Of a DNA stretch of 37,575 bases, positions 24,747 to 32,150 are shown piece after piece. Under the pieces are notes generated by a model. The model was not told the origin of the DNA. It searched no databases and saw only the letters and a program-made list of their open reading frames with translations. The DNA comes from CAXMQS01 sp036446035 (GTDB lineage: Bacteria; Actinomycetota; Acidimicrobiia; Spongiisociales; JAOTWH01). Made by a program: the position numbers and the translations under genes. The stretch is taken from positions 1-37,575 of the forward strand of contig JAZFSG010000100.1 of the NCBI GenBank assembly GCA_036446035.1. Reading direction: 5' to 3'. The first letter of the stretch is position 1. Each line of letters opens with the position of its first letter.

Positions 24747-25297
24747 TCCATCCCAAAGGGCTAGCGCCCGCGCGAAGCCGGGGCATGGTTGCCTTCCTGG
24801 TCGCCGTGATACTCGTGGTAACGGCGGTAGCGTCAGCGTGGGCCATCCTCGACTCCGGAGTCTTTACGCCATCAGCAGCTCCGGTTCTCGGAGGACCGCT
24901 GGCTGGTGTCGTTGAGGCCGAAGCACTCGAGGCATCCGGGTCGGTCGTTGTCGTCGACAATGCCCAGATTTCGCAGCCGCGTGACCCATTCCGGCCCCTC
25001 ATCACAGAGGATTCGCCGGTATTCGGTCAGCCAGGCGTTGGCGGCACACCAGGCGTTCCCGGTACGGATCCGGGCGATGGCTTTACTCCCACAACAACGA
25101 TCTCGCTAGTCGAGGTGCGCGACGTTGGGGGAGTCCTGCGGGCGACGGTCACGATCAATGGTGACAGCTTCGATGTGGGAGTCGGAGATACCTTCGGCGG
25201 TTCCTATCGAGTCGTCAGCCTCACCGACGAGATGGGTGTGTTCATGTTCGGGGATAACGCTTTCCAACTCAACGTTGGTCAGCAGATCCTGAAATGA
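24743..25297 (+). CDS. PilP-like / GspC-like membrane protein
   Basis: The protein has 184 residues and occupies the pilP position. TM at about 15-36. RDPFRPL at 80-86 resembles the DPF motif of PilP. A Gly/Pro-rich linker (about 90-117) leads to a small beta domain (118-184) with GDTFGGSYRVVSL and a final NVGQQIL, like the PilP and GspC homology-region fold. In diderms this domain contacts the secretin PilQ; no secretin is seen here. It is anchored by a TM rather than an obvious lipobox. Assigned by position and motif, not strong sequence identity. Confidence 0.65.
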   Translation: MIHPKGLAPARSRGMVAFLVAVILVVTAVASAWAILDSGVFTPSAAPVLGGPLAGVVEAEALEASGSVVVVDNAQISQPRDPFRPLITEDSPVFGQPGVGGTPGVPGTDPGDGFTPTTTISLVEVRDVGGVLRATVTINGDSFDVGVGDTFGGSYRVVSLTDEMGVFMFGDNAFQLNVGQQILK

Positions 25298-25317
25298 GTG
25301 TCGCGCGACTTCGCGAG

Positions 25318-25374
25318 GCACCGCGGGGGAGGGTCCTTACGGCCAACCGGGGACCCTCCCCCCTCACTCGGTGC
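25318..25374 (+). terminator. large hairpin terminator after the pilus locus
   Basis: GGGGGAGGGTCC (25325-25336) pairs perfectly with GGACCCTCCCCC (25351-25362) around a 14-base loop. An outer GCACCG (25318-25323) / CGGTGC (25369-25374) pair encloses it. No U-tract is visible. It separates pilMNOP from pepQ. Confidence 0.6.
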
Positions 25375-25402
25375 GTCTGACACGATATCGCAGCCCCAGC
25401 TT

Positions 25403-25435
25403 TGGTGCCCAATGCACCAGGCAGCTCGCTACGGT
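25403..25435 (+). promoter_or_regulatory. candidate pepQ promoter with operator-like palindrome
   Basis: TACGGT (25430-25435, TANNNT) ends 6 bases before ATG 25442, with no Shine-Dalgarno sequence, so the mRNA may be leaderless. A perfect palindrome TGGTGC-CCAAT-GCACCA at 25403-25419 would cover the -35 region and could be a repressor or activator site. Confidence 0.4.
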
Positions 25436-25441
25436 TGACTG

Positions 25442-26494
25442 ATGACCCATGAGAGCAGAACGAGCGCGCTGCGGGAGGCGCTGGATGGTCCCCTCCTTGT
25501 AACCAAAGCGGCCAACCTCCGCTACCTGACGGGATACGTCGGCAGTAATGGGTTCCTGCTCGTCGACGAGGCGCGGGCGGTCTTCGTGACGGACGGCCGC
25601 TACGGGGAGATCGCCGAGGGGCTCATGGCGGATATCGAAGGGTCTGAGGTAGTCGTCTACACCGAGAAGCTGGCGGAAACCCTGGCGGCGACCTTCAAGG
25701 GAGACGTCACCATCGAGGCCGAAGCCGTGACCCTGGCATTCGCCACCTCACTTCAGGAGGCGAGCTCGGCCGAGCTCCTCCCAGGGGGAGGAGCTGTCGA
25801 GAAGCTCCGTCGGGTGAAAGATGAGTCAGAGGTTGCGAAGCTGCGAGCGGCAGCGGCCGCAGGTGATGGAGCCCTGGCACAAATCGATCGCCTGTTGTCG
25901 GCTGCGGAGACCGAACGTGATCTCGCCTGGGGCATCGTCACCGAGATGAAGGCCGCCGGCGGCGACATCGCCTCGTGGGAGCCGATCGTTGCGGTCGACG
26001 CCAACGCCGCCAGACCACACCATGAAACCGGAAACACCGCTCTTGGTGACGGCTTGCTGCTGTTGGACTACGGCTGCGTCGTCGATGGCTACCACAGCGA
26101 CATGTCGCGGACCCTGTGGCGCGGCGCCACCGAGCCCACGAGCGACGTCCAGAGGCTCTACGACGCCGTTCTCGAGGCCCAGGAGGCTGCTGTAGCGGTT
26201 GTCGGCCCCGGAGCGACCGCGGGCGATGTCGACGCCGCGGCACGCTCGGTCCTCGAGGCGGCCGGCCTTGGCGAGTACTTCCTTCACTCGACAGGGCATG
26301 GGGTCGGGCTCGAGATCCACGAAGAGCCTTGGGTTCGCAAGGGATCCGACGATGTCCTGGAGCCTGGACATGTGATCACTGTTGAACCCGGCGCTTACGT
26401 GACCGGAATCGGCGGGGTTCGCATCGAGGACATGGTTCTGGTCACACCGACAGGATCAGAAGTGCTCACCCGCTCGGCGAAAGAGCTGACGTGA
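25442..26494 (+). CDS. pepQ: Xaa-Pro aminopeptidase/dipeptidase, M24B family
   Basis: Dinuclear metallopeptidase that cleaves X-Pro bonds. It has 350 residues. The N-terminal creatinase-like domain (about 1-125) has NLRYLTGYVGSNGFLLV, and the pita-bread catalytic domain follows. Metal ligands are D209 and D220 (LLLDYGCVVDGYHSDMSRT), H286 (HSTGHGVGLEIHE), E315 (VEPGAY) and E329 (VRIED). The stop overlaps efp by 4 bases. The pepQ-efp-nusB order is common in actinobacteria and Firmicutes. Exact preference (aminopeptidase or prolidase) is not decidable from sequence. Confidence 0.93.
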   Translation: MTHESRTSALREALDGPLLVTKAANLRYLTGYVGSNGFLLVDEARAVFVTDGRYGEIAEGLMADIEGSEVVVYTEKLAETLAATFKGDVTIEAEAVTLAFATSLQEASSAELLPGGGAVEKLRRVKDESEVAKLRAAAAAGDGALAQIDRLLSAAETERDLAWGIVTEMKAAGGDIASWEPIVAVDANAARPHHETGNTALGDGLLLLDYGCVVDGYHSDMSRTLWRGATEPTSDVQRLYDAVLEAQEAAVAVVGPGATAGDVDAAARSVLEAAGLGEYFLHSTGHGVGLEIHEEPWVRKGSDDVLEPGHVITVEPGAYVTGIGGVRIEDMVLVTPTGSEVLTRSAKELT

Positions 26495-27051
26495 GCACGA
26501 CCAACGATGTCCGCCCCGGACAGGTCCTCGACCTGGACAACGGCCTCTTCCAGATCGTTGAGTATCAGCACGTCAAGCCGGGGAAAGGCAAGGCTTTCGT
26601 TCGCATGAAGCTTCGCAGTGTCGACTCCGGTGCTGTCGTCGACAAGACGTTCCGAGCTGGGGAACAGGTAGCTGTCGCGCTCATCGACCGGCGCAACCAC
26701 CAGTTCCTCTATGCCGATGGCAACAACTTCGTGTTCATGGACTCCGAGACGTTCAACCAGGTCGAGCTGAGCGCTGACATCGTCGGCGACGCCGCCAGTT
26801 ACCTGGCCGACGCCATGGAGGTCGTTGTCCCGACCCACGACGGCACGCCGCTTGGGGTCGACCTTCCTGCGTCGGTCAACCTGGAGGTGACTTACGCCGA
26901 GCCAGGAGTGAAAGGCGATCGCGTTTCCGGTGCCACCAAGCCTGTGACGCTGCAGACAGGCCTGGTAGTTCAAGTGCCGCTATTCATCGAGCAAGGTGAG
27001 AGCATCAAGGTGGACACCAGGTCGGGTGAGTACATCGAGCGTGCCTCGTGA
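26491..27051 (+). CDS. efp: translation elongation factor P
   Basis: Relieves ribosome stalling at polyproline stretches. It has 186 residues in three domains: KOW-like (1-65), OB (66-127) and C-terminal OB (128-186, ending in the SIKVDTRSGEYIERA signature). The tip loop reads KPGKGKAF with Lys at position 32. This differs from the PGKGP loop reported for the unmodified actinobacterial EF-P subfamily. No modification enzyme gene is in the window. The GTG start overlaps pepQ and the stop overlaps nusB. Confidence 0.95.
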   Translation: MSTTNDVRPGQVLDLDNGLFQIVEYQHVKPGKGKAFVRMKLRSVDSGAVVDKTFRAGEQVAVALIDRRNHQFLYADGNNFVFMDSETFNQVELSADIVGDAASYLADAMEVVVPTHDGTPLGVDLPASVNLEVTYAEPGVKGDRVSGATKPVTLQTGLVVQVPLFIEQGESIKVDTRSGEYIERAS

Positions 27052-27410
27052 GTGAGCCCAGGGAGGAGGCTCTCGTAGTCCTGTACGAGGCGGCCATGGT
27101 CGGTCTCGATGAGCCAGACACCTCGGGGCTGTCAACCAAGGCGAAGCGCCTCGTGAAGGGCGTGACGGAGAACCTGGATGACATAGACGGGATTCTCGAG
27201 GCGGCTTCACATAACTGGAAGCTGGCGCGCATGCCGGTCGTCGATCGCTCTGTGCTGCGAGTCGCCGTTTTCGAGCTGAATCACACGGAAACGCCGGTCG
27301 GTGTGATCATCTCGGAGGCCATCGAGCTCGCCAAGCGATACTCCACGGAGCGGAGCGGTGCATTCGTCAACGGTGTTCTAGCGGCGCTCGCCGAGTCGGT
27401 TGCTCGATAG
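27048..27410 (+). CDS. nusB: transcription antitermination factor NusB
   Basis: Small all-helical RNA-binding protein that, with NusE (S10), binds boxA in rRNA leaders and supports antitermination. It has 120 residues, a little shorter than average. The C-terminal half is diagnostic: NWKLARMPVVDRSVLRVAVFEL, then TPVGVIISEAIELAKRYSTERSGAFVNGVLA. The N-terminal RxxAL motif is present as REEALVVLYEA. GTG start, overlapping efp by 4 bases. Confidence 0.93.
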   Translation: MSEPREEALVVLYEAAMVGLDEPDTSGLSTKAKRLVKGVTENLDDIDGILEAASHNWKLARMPVVDRSVLRVAVFELNHTETPVGVIISEAIELAKRYSTERSGAFVNGVLAALAESVAR

Positions 27411-27436
27411 AGTCGGCCCCAAAAGGAGCTCGCCGC

Positions 27437-27751
27437 ATGCCGACACCACCGAAGATGACTCAGGAGCAGCGCCGCGCCGCTCTCGAAAAAGCTGCGAGTG
27501 CCCGTCGGGCCAGAGCAGAGATCAAGGAGCTGCTGCGTATCGGATCCGTAGACTTCCCAGAGTTGCTGCGACGCTCGGACAATGACGGCGTGCTGGCGGG
27601 GATGAAGGTGTTCTCGGCACTGGCAGCGCTGCCGGGTCTCGGCAAGGTCAAGGCAGGCCGCCTCATGGAAGAGCACGGCATCGCCTCCAACCGCAGGATC
27701 CGAGGACTTGGCTCTCGCCAGAGACAGGCACTTCTTGACGCTCTTTCCTGA
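27437..27751 (+). CDS. mihF: integration host factor, actinobacterial type (mIHF)
   Basis: Nucleoid-associated DNA-binding protein of the mIHF/sIHF family, restricted to actinobacteria and unrelated to proteobacterial IHF. It has 104 residues. The N-terminal helix is basic (QRRAALEKAASARRARAEIKELL). The H2TH-like core contains MKVFSALAALPGLGKVKAGRLMEEHGI (split here: helix at about 56-67, hairpin loop 65-73) and ends with RRIRGLGSRQRQALL, the family signature. A strong AAAGGAG precedes ATG 27437. The order mihF-gmk-rpoZ-coaBC is the standard actinobacterial one and is one of the best taxonomic clues here. Confidence 0.95.
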   Translation: MPTPPKMTQEQRRAALEKAASARRARAEIKELLRIGSVDFPELLRRSDNDGVLAGMKVFSALAALPGLGKVKAGRLMEEHGIASNRRIRGLGSRQRQALLDALS

Positions 27752-28310
27752 CAAGCCCCGGAAGGGTCGGCTGATCGTCATCAGCGGACCGTCCGGGGCA
27801 GGTAAGGGAACGGTGATCTCAAAACTCACGGGAGACTTCCACTTATCGGTCTCGGCGACGACAAGGGAGGCTCGGCCCGCCGAACGCCCCGGCGAGGACT
27901 ACTTCTTCGTGAGCGACGAGGAGTTCCATCGCAGGATCGACGAGGGTGGCTTTCTCGAGTGGGCCAACTACAACCAAGATCTCTACGGCACGCCGCGCCA
28001 GGCGGTGCTGGATGCTGTCGAGTCTGGCAGTGATGTCATAGCCGAGATCGAGGTACAAGGCGCAGCCCAGGTCCGGGCCGTATACCCAGACGCTGTGCTC
28101 GTCTTCATCTCGCCGCCCTCAGTGGACGTGCTCGAGAAGCGTCTCGTTGGCCGAGGGGACACGACCGATGAGGACATCGTCCGGCGCTTGGATATCGCTG
28201 CACGGGAGATGGAACTGGCACCGGCTCTCTTCGACCACGTCGTCGTCAATGATGATCTGGAGAGGGCAAGCGCAGAGTTGTCCTCTATACTCTGGCCCGA
28301 AGCCCCATGA
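27708..28310 (+). CDS. gmk: guanylate kinase
   Basis: Phosphorylates GMP to GDP. It has 200 residues if started at TTG 27708, which overlaps mihF by 44 bases; TTG 27735 (191 residues) is equally possible and there is no ATG or GTG before the P-loop. P-loop GPSGAGKGT is at 27-35. SVSATTREARPAERPGEDYFFVSDEEF (split: GMP-binding SATTRxARPxE) and IEVQGAAQVR follow. The lid has RLVGRGDTTDEDIVRRL. The stop overlaps rpoZ (ATGA). Confidence 0.93.
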   Translation: MALARDRHFLTLFPDKPRKGRLIVISGPSGAGKGTVISKLTGDFHLSVSATTREARPAERPGEDYFFVSDEEFHRRIDEGGFLEWANYNQDLYGTPRQAVLDAVESGSDVIAEIEVQGAAQVRAVYPDAVLVFISPPSVDVLEKRLVGRGDTTDEDIVRRLDIAAREMELAPALFDHVVVNDDLERASAELSSILWPEAP

Positions 28311-28534
28311 TTGATCCACCAATCGAGCGCGTCCTCGACAAGACGCAAAGCCGCTTCACCCTCGTGGTGCTCGCGGCGCGGCGCGCCCGTCAGATCAATG
28401 CCTACTTCAACCAACTTGGCGAGGGCATGGGCAGCTACGTGCCGCCCCAGGTCCACTCCCTCTCTCGCAAGCCGCTGTCGATCGCTTTCGAGGAGATCGC
28501 CGAGAACAAGGTTGTCGTCGAGCTCGCAGAGTGA
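28307..28534 (+). CDS. rpoZ: RNA polymerase omega subunit
   Basis: Small subunit that helps fold beta-prime and stabilise RNA polymerase. It has 75 residues. It begins with IDPPIERVLDKTQSRFTLVVLAARRARQINAYF (broken: ERVLDKTQSRFTLV and ARRARQI are the diagnostic parts) and has the actinobacterial GSYVPPQVHSLSRKPLSIAFEEI-type C-terminus. ATG overlaps the gmk stop; the stop overlaps the coaBC GTG start. Lengths and motifs are normal. Confidence 0.93.
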   Translation: MIDPPIERVLDKTQSRFTLVVLAARRARQINAYFNQLGEGMGSYVPPQVHSLSRKPLSIAFEEIAENKVVVELAE

Positions 28535-29703
28535 CGAGCCGGATAGTTCTTGGCGTCACCGGGGGTGTCGCCGCTTATAAGGCGGCCTACCTCGCCCGAA
28601 GGTTGGTAGAGGACGGTCACGAGGTCCGGTCCATCATCACCGATTCATCGCAGCGTTTCCTTGGACCCCAGACGCTCGCCGCCATCACCGGTGTCCATCC
28701 GGTGACCTCCCTCTTCGCCGCAGGCTCGGTGAGCCCGCACACGGAGCTCGCTCGATGGGCGGACGCCGTGGTCGTGGCGCCGGCGACTGCTTCTCTGATG
28801 GGGCGCCTGGCCTCTGGCATCAGCGATGATGTTCTGACAGCAACGTTGCTGGCGTGCACGAAGCCGGTAGTGCTCGCTCCGGCGATGCATACGGAGATGT
28901 GGGAGCACGCTGCCACACAACGGAACGTCGCGCAGCTCATCGCAGATGGCTATCAACTGGTCGGGCCCGCCACCGGAGTGCTGGCCGGAGGCGACACCGG
29001 CATTGGCCGAATGTTGGAGCCGAACGAGATCGCTGAGGCTGTGTATGCGGCTCTGGAGCCAGCGGACTTCGCGGGGCGTCGTGTGGTCGTATCCGCAGGA
29101 GGCACTCGAGAGCCAATCGATGCCGTGCGCTTCTTAGGCAATCGGTCTTCAGGAAAGATGGGCCATGCGATAGCTACCGCGGCGGCGCGGCGTGGAGCGT
29201 CGGTAACGCTCGTAACCTCAAGTTCGCTTCCGGCGCATCCCGGCGTTGAGGTGGTGTCTGTGAACACCGCCGAGGAGATGGCACAGGCCGTGTGGCACCA
29301 TGCCGCCGGCGCCGATGTCGCCATCCTGGCTGCAGCCGTCGCCGACTTTCGCCCCAAGCAGATAGCGGCCGCCAAGATCCGACGGGCGGATGGGCTTCCC
29401 AAGATCGAGCTCGAGGAGACGCCGGACATCCTCGCCGGGGTGGCGGCCATGGCCGATAGGCCCTTTCTCGTTGGATTCGCAGCTGAGGCCGGCTCACTCG
29501 AAGGTGCCGTCGCCAAGGCAGCATCGAAGGGCGTCGACCTCCTTGTCGCCAACGACATCAGCGCTCCCGGGTCGGAGTTCGGTTCAGATAGCGACGAGGT
29601 GACTCTGGTGTGGCCGGATTCCTCGACAGAGCCCTGGGAGCTGCTCTCGAAGTCTCAGGTTGCGGCTCGATTGCTCGACCGCATCCGCGACGCCAAGGCC
29701 TGA
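28531..29703 (+). CDS. coaBC: bifunctional phosphopantothenoylcysteine decarboxylase / phosphopantothenate-cysteine ligase
   Basis: Performs two steps of coenzyme A synthesis: joins 4'-phosphopantothenate to cysteine (CoaB) and decarboxylates the product with FMN (CoaC). It has 390 residues. The CoaC part (about 1-180) has GVTGGVAAYKA, the catalytic His H70 in HTELARWAD and PAMHTEMW at 117-124, where E. coli has PAMN. At the clamp position the E. coli Cys is Gly here (LAGGDTGIGR). I recall the same variants in mycobacterial CoaBC, so this is probably a lineage feature, not inactivation. The CoaB part has SAGGTREPIDAVRFLGNRSSG and AAVADFRPK. GTG start overlaps rpoZ. Confidence 0.94.
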   Translation: MTSRIVLGVTGGVAAYKAAYLARRLVEDGHEVRSIITDSSQRFLGPQTLAAITGVHPVTSLFAAGSVSPHTELARWADAVVVAPATASLMGRLASGISDDVLTATLLACTKPVVLAPAMHTEMWEHAATQRNVAQLIADGYQLVGPATGVLAGGDTGIGRMLEPNEIAEAVYAALEPADFAGRRVVVSAGGTREPIDAVRFLGNRSSGKMGHAIATAAARRGASVTLVTSSSLPAHPGVEVVSVNTAEEMAQAVWHHAAGADVAILAAAVADFRPKQIAAAKIRRADGLPKIELEETPDILAGVAAMADRPFLVGFAAEAGSLEGAVAKAASKGVDLLVANDISAPGSEFGSDSDEVTLVWPDSSTEPWELLSKSQVAARLLDRIRDAKA

Positions 29704-29706
29704 GGG

Positions 29707-31470
29707 TTGCAGATAGCGCAGGTCGTACCTGACCTTGCCACCTTTGCCGTCGACGACGGGTTCGCCTACACCGTCCCCGATGATCTCGACGTTGCGGTTG
29801 GGTCGATCGTTCGGGTTCCCCTCGGCAACCGGCGAGTGCGGGGCTACGTCGTTGGCTTGCGCGACGGCGGATCAGAGAAGCTGAAAGCGGTCACGGCGGT
29901 CTCGGGCAACATGCCGGTCTTCGACCGACCGCTCCTCGAGACGCTGCGGTGGGCCGCCCTCCACTACGTGGCGCCGCTTTCGGTGTTGCTTGGGAAGTCG
30001 GCCCCGCCCAACCTGCCGCGGCAAGAGGTCGCCGCCGGACCGTGGCCCCAGGCGGCAGCTCCGCCACGCACCGGGGCAGTGGTCAAGTCGATTCTCGATG
30101 GTTCGCGCAGTCGAGCCGCCTATCTCGTCGGCCCGTCGCCGTGGGCGGAGACCGTTGGCGATCTCGTCGCGGCCGCCATCGCAGGTAAGGGGAGCGCCCT
30201 CGTCGTCGTTCCGACCGTTGCCGACGGCGAGGTCGTGCACCGACATCTCACCTCTCAGCTGGGCGGTCGCGTTGTCGCAGCCTGGTCTGCCATGCCCGCG
30301 GCCAAGGCGACGGCGTCATGGGCGACCGCGGCCTCGGAGACGGGGTCGGTGCTCGTTGGTACGAGGGAGACCGCATGGTGGCGTATCGCCGACCTCGCCG
30401 TCGCCATAGTGCTTGGGGAGGGAAGGCGCGGAATGAAGGAGCCACAGACTCCGACGACGCAGGTCCGTGATGTCTTGCGACGACGAGGTGCCGTTGAGAG
30501 GTTCCCGGTCGTCAGCCTTGGGTCGGTGCCAACGACGGAGACGATCGCAGCGGGGGTCGAGGTGATATCTCGCCCGGGCCGTAGCTGGCCGCTGACAGAG
30601 ATCGTCGATCGCTCAGAGGAGGCGCCAGGTTCCGGCGTGTTGACAGAGCGGGCCCGCAGTGCCCTGCGCTCCGTGAGTGCGTCCTCTGGAGATGCGTTCG
30701 TGCTGTGTCGACAGCGTGGTGACACCGTGAGGTGTAATCGGTGCCGCGCGCTGCGCCTGTGCGATGTATGCGGGGCGTCCGTCGGCCGGTCTGACACGTG
30801 TCCCCGCTGCGAGGCCGCTGTTGGCGCCTGCTCTAGTTGTGGCGGCACTCGATTCGCCGCGGCGTCAGCCAGCGCTGCTCGCGTCCTCGAGGAGTTGCGG
30901 GCGATCGTTGGTCCCAACGCCGGCGCTCCGGGCAGCGGCGCCAACATCACGGTGGGAACAGAAAGAGATCTGGGCGCTGCAGCCTCCGTGGACATCGCGG
31001 TGGTGGTCGACGGAGATGGTGCCGTCTTCGCACCGAACTACAGGGCGGCCGAGGATGCGGTGCGGCTCTTCGCTCGTCTCGCCCAGACGGTACGAAAGGG
31101 AAGGGGGAACAGGGCCCTCTTGCAGACCTCTCGACCGGACCATCCCGTCTATGAGGCGATGCGATCCGGCAGTCCTCTCCGGTTCCTCGACCAGGAGCTA
31201 GACGCCCGCCGGGCGGACCTATTCCCACCGATCGGAGAGCTGATAGCGATCGAGGTCACCAACGCGTTGCCGACCACCCACGAGGATCTGGCCGCCGTTA
31301 CTGCAGGCGACGCGACTCTGCTGGGACCTGCCGAGGTCGGCGATCGTCAGCGATGGCTCATCCAGGGCAAGGATCTGCAGAGAATCAGGGTGGCGCTGCG
31401 TGGCGTCGTTCACGGCTGGCGCGAAGGCAAGGCCCGGGTCCGCATCGACGTTGACCCGATCGACCTCTAG
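29707..31470 (+). CDS. priA: PriA-like primosomal protein N' lacking helicase motifs
   Basis: Replication-restart protein family, 587 residues against about 730 in E. coli. The N-terminal 3'-DNA-binding domain (about 1-100, FAYTVPDDLDVAVGSIVRVPLG) and C-terminal domain are recognisable. The zinc region keeps eight cysteines in four CxxC pairs (CNRC, CDVC, CPRC, CSSC). The Walker A site is absent: where PriA has GVTGSGKTEVY this reads YLVGPSPWAETVGD. The DEEH box is also missing (LGEGRRGM). Actinobacterial PriA is known for this loss, so a non-helicase scaffold role is likely. TTG start 3 bases after coaBC. Confidence 0.88.
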   Translation: MQIAQVVPDLATFAVDDGFAYTVPDDLDVAVGSIVRVPLGNRRVRGYVVGLRDGGSEKLKAVTAVSGNMPVFDRPLLETLRWAALHYVAPLSVLLGKSAPPNLPRQEVAAGPWPQAAAPPRTGAVVKSILDGSRSRAAYLVGPSPWAETVGDLVAAAIAGKGSALVVVPTVADGEVVHRHLTSQLGGRVVAAWSAMPAAKATASWATAASETGSVLVGTRETAWWRIADLAVAIVLGEGRRGMKEPQTPTTQVRDVLRRRGAVERFPVVSLGSVPTTETIAAGVEVISRPGRSWPLTEIVDRSEEAPGSGVLTERARSALRSVSASSGDAFVLCRQRGDTVRCNRCRALRLCDVCGASVGRSDTCPRCEAAVGACSSCGGTRFAAASASAARVLEELRAIVGPNAGAPGSGANITVGTERDLGAAASVDIAVVVDGDGAVFAPNYRAAEDAVRLFARLAQTVRKGRGNRALLQTSRPDHPVYEAMRSGSPLRFLDQELDARRADLFPPIGELIAIEVTNALPTTHEDLAAVTAGDATLLGPAEVGDRQRWLIQGKDLQRIRVALRGVVHGWREGKARVRIDVDPIDL

Positions 31471-31493
31471 CTGATCCGGCCGGTCGCTGGCTC

Positions 31494-32099
31494 CTACCGG
31501 AAAGCCTCGGCCAACTGGCTGAGGCCGTCGCGCAGGGCGATGGCAAGGTCGGCGAGCGGAGTGCCTGCTATCTCGAGTTCGAGAGGGAAGCTCAGCTTCA
31601 CGGGCACCGTCGTATCGATTGGGATCGTCTCGTCGATCTGAATCGGCACGACGAGGTCGATGGGAACGTCGACGTCTATCGGCACGGTGACGTCGACATC
31701 GATGTCGACCCCAAAAGGGCCTTGCACGGTGATGGTCGTGTCGAAGGTCTCGTTGATGGGGATCGTCGCGATTATGGGCACTTCGATCGTTCTCCTGAAG
31801 GAGACCTCGGTGTTTATCGAAAGTGGCTGGTCGATATCGATCGGAATGGCGATCACCGATGTCGCGAACTCATCCAGCTCTGTGACAACGGGATCTAGTT
31901 GAGCGGTCAGTGGCCCAGAAATCGATGAGATGGCGCCGTCGACGATCGCCGCCTGCACTCCAAGTCGGGCTGTGGCGTCCTGGGTGTCGTCGAGTCGACT
32001 AGAAACGCTCTCGAGACGAAACCACAACACGACGCTCAAGATGATGGCAATAGCGGCGATGCCGGCGGCCCCTGCGGTCAAGTATCGGTTCTCGAGCAC
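31494..32099 (-). CDS. membrane-anchored protein with V/I-P-I beta repeats, function unknown
   Basis: I do not recognise the family. The product is 201 residues from GTG 32099, which has GGGAGA upstream; a longer open frame reaches into the divergent MFS gene and is rejected. TM at about 9-27, a coiled-coil-like segment (about 28-80), then about 95 residues of strand-like repeats built on [VIF]-P-[IVL]. These triplets lie at about 85, 107, 113, 139, 145, 151, 159, 165 and 171, mostly 6 residues apart in the second half. Asp and Thr alternate with Val and Ile. An amphipathic helix (about 180-200) ends the protein. The repeat part probably lies outside the membrane. It is convergent with priA, 23 bases apart. 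Confidence 0.75.
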   Translation of the reverse strand: MLENRYLTAGAAGIAAIAIILSVVLWFRLESVSSRLDDTQDATARLGVQAAIVDGAISSISGPLTAQLDPVVTELDEFATSVIAIPIDIDQPLSINTEVSFRRTIEVPIIATIPINETFDTTITVQGPFGVDIDVDVTVPIDVDVPIDLVVPIQIDETIPIDTTVPVKLSFPLELEIAGTPLADLAIALRDGLSQLAEAFR

Positions 32100-32124
32100 G
32101 TGATCTCCCTGGGTCGGTCTCCCG

Positions 32125-32144
32125 ACGATAGGTCGCCGTAGACT
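32125..32144. promoter_or_regulatory. candidate divergent promoters for the repeat protein and the MFS gene
   Basis: On the + strand TAGACT (32139-32144) ends 6 bases before ATG 32151, which has no Shine-Dalgarno, so the MFS mRNA may be leaderless. On the - strand TATCGT (32130 down to 32125) would give a leader of about 18 bases including GGGAGA before GTG 32099. The gap between the genes is only 51 bases, so the two promoters would interfere or be co-regulated. Confidence 0.4.
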
Positions 32145-32150
32145 CCATCG

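Noticed and set aside
31504..31525. Hairpin GCCTCGGCC-AACT-GGCTGAGGC as the priA terminator
   Set aside because: It has one G-U wobble, lies in the coding end of the convergent gene, and has no U-tract.
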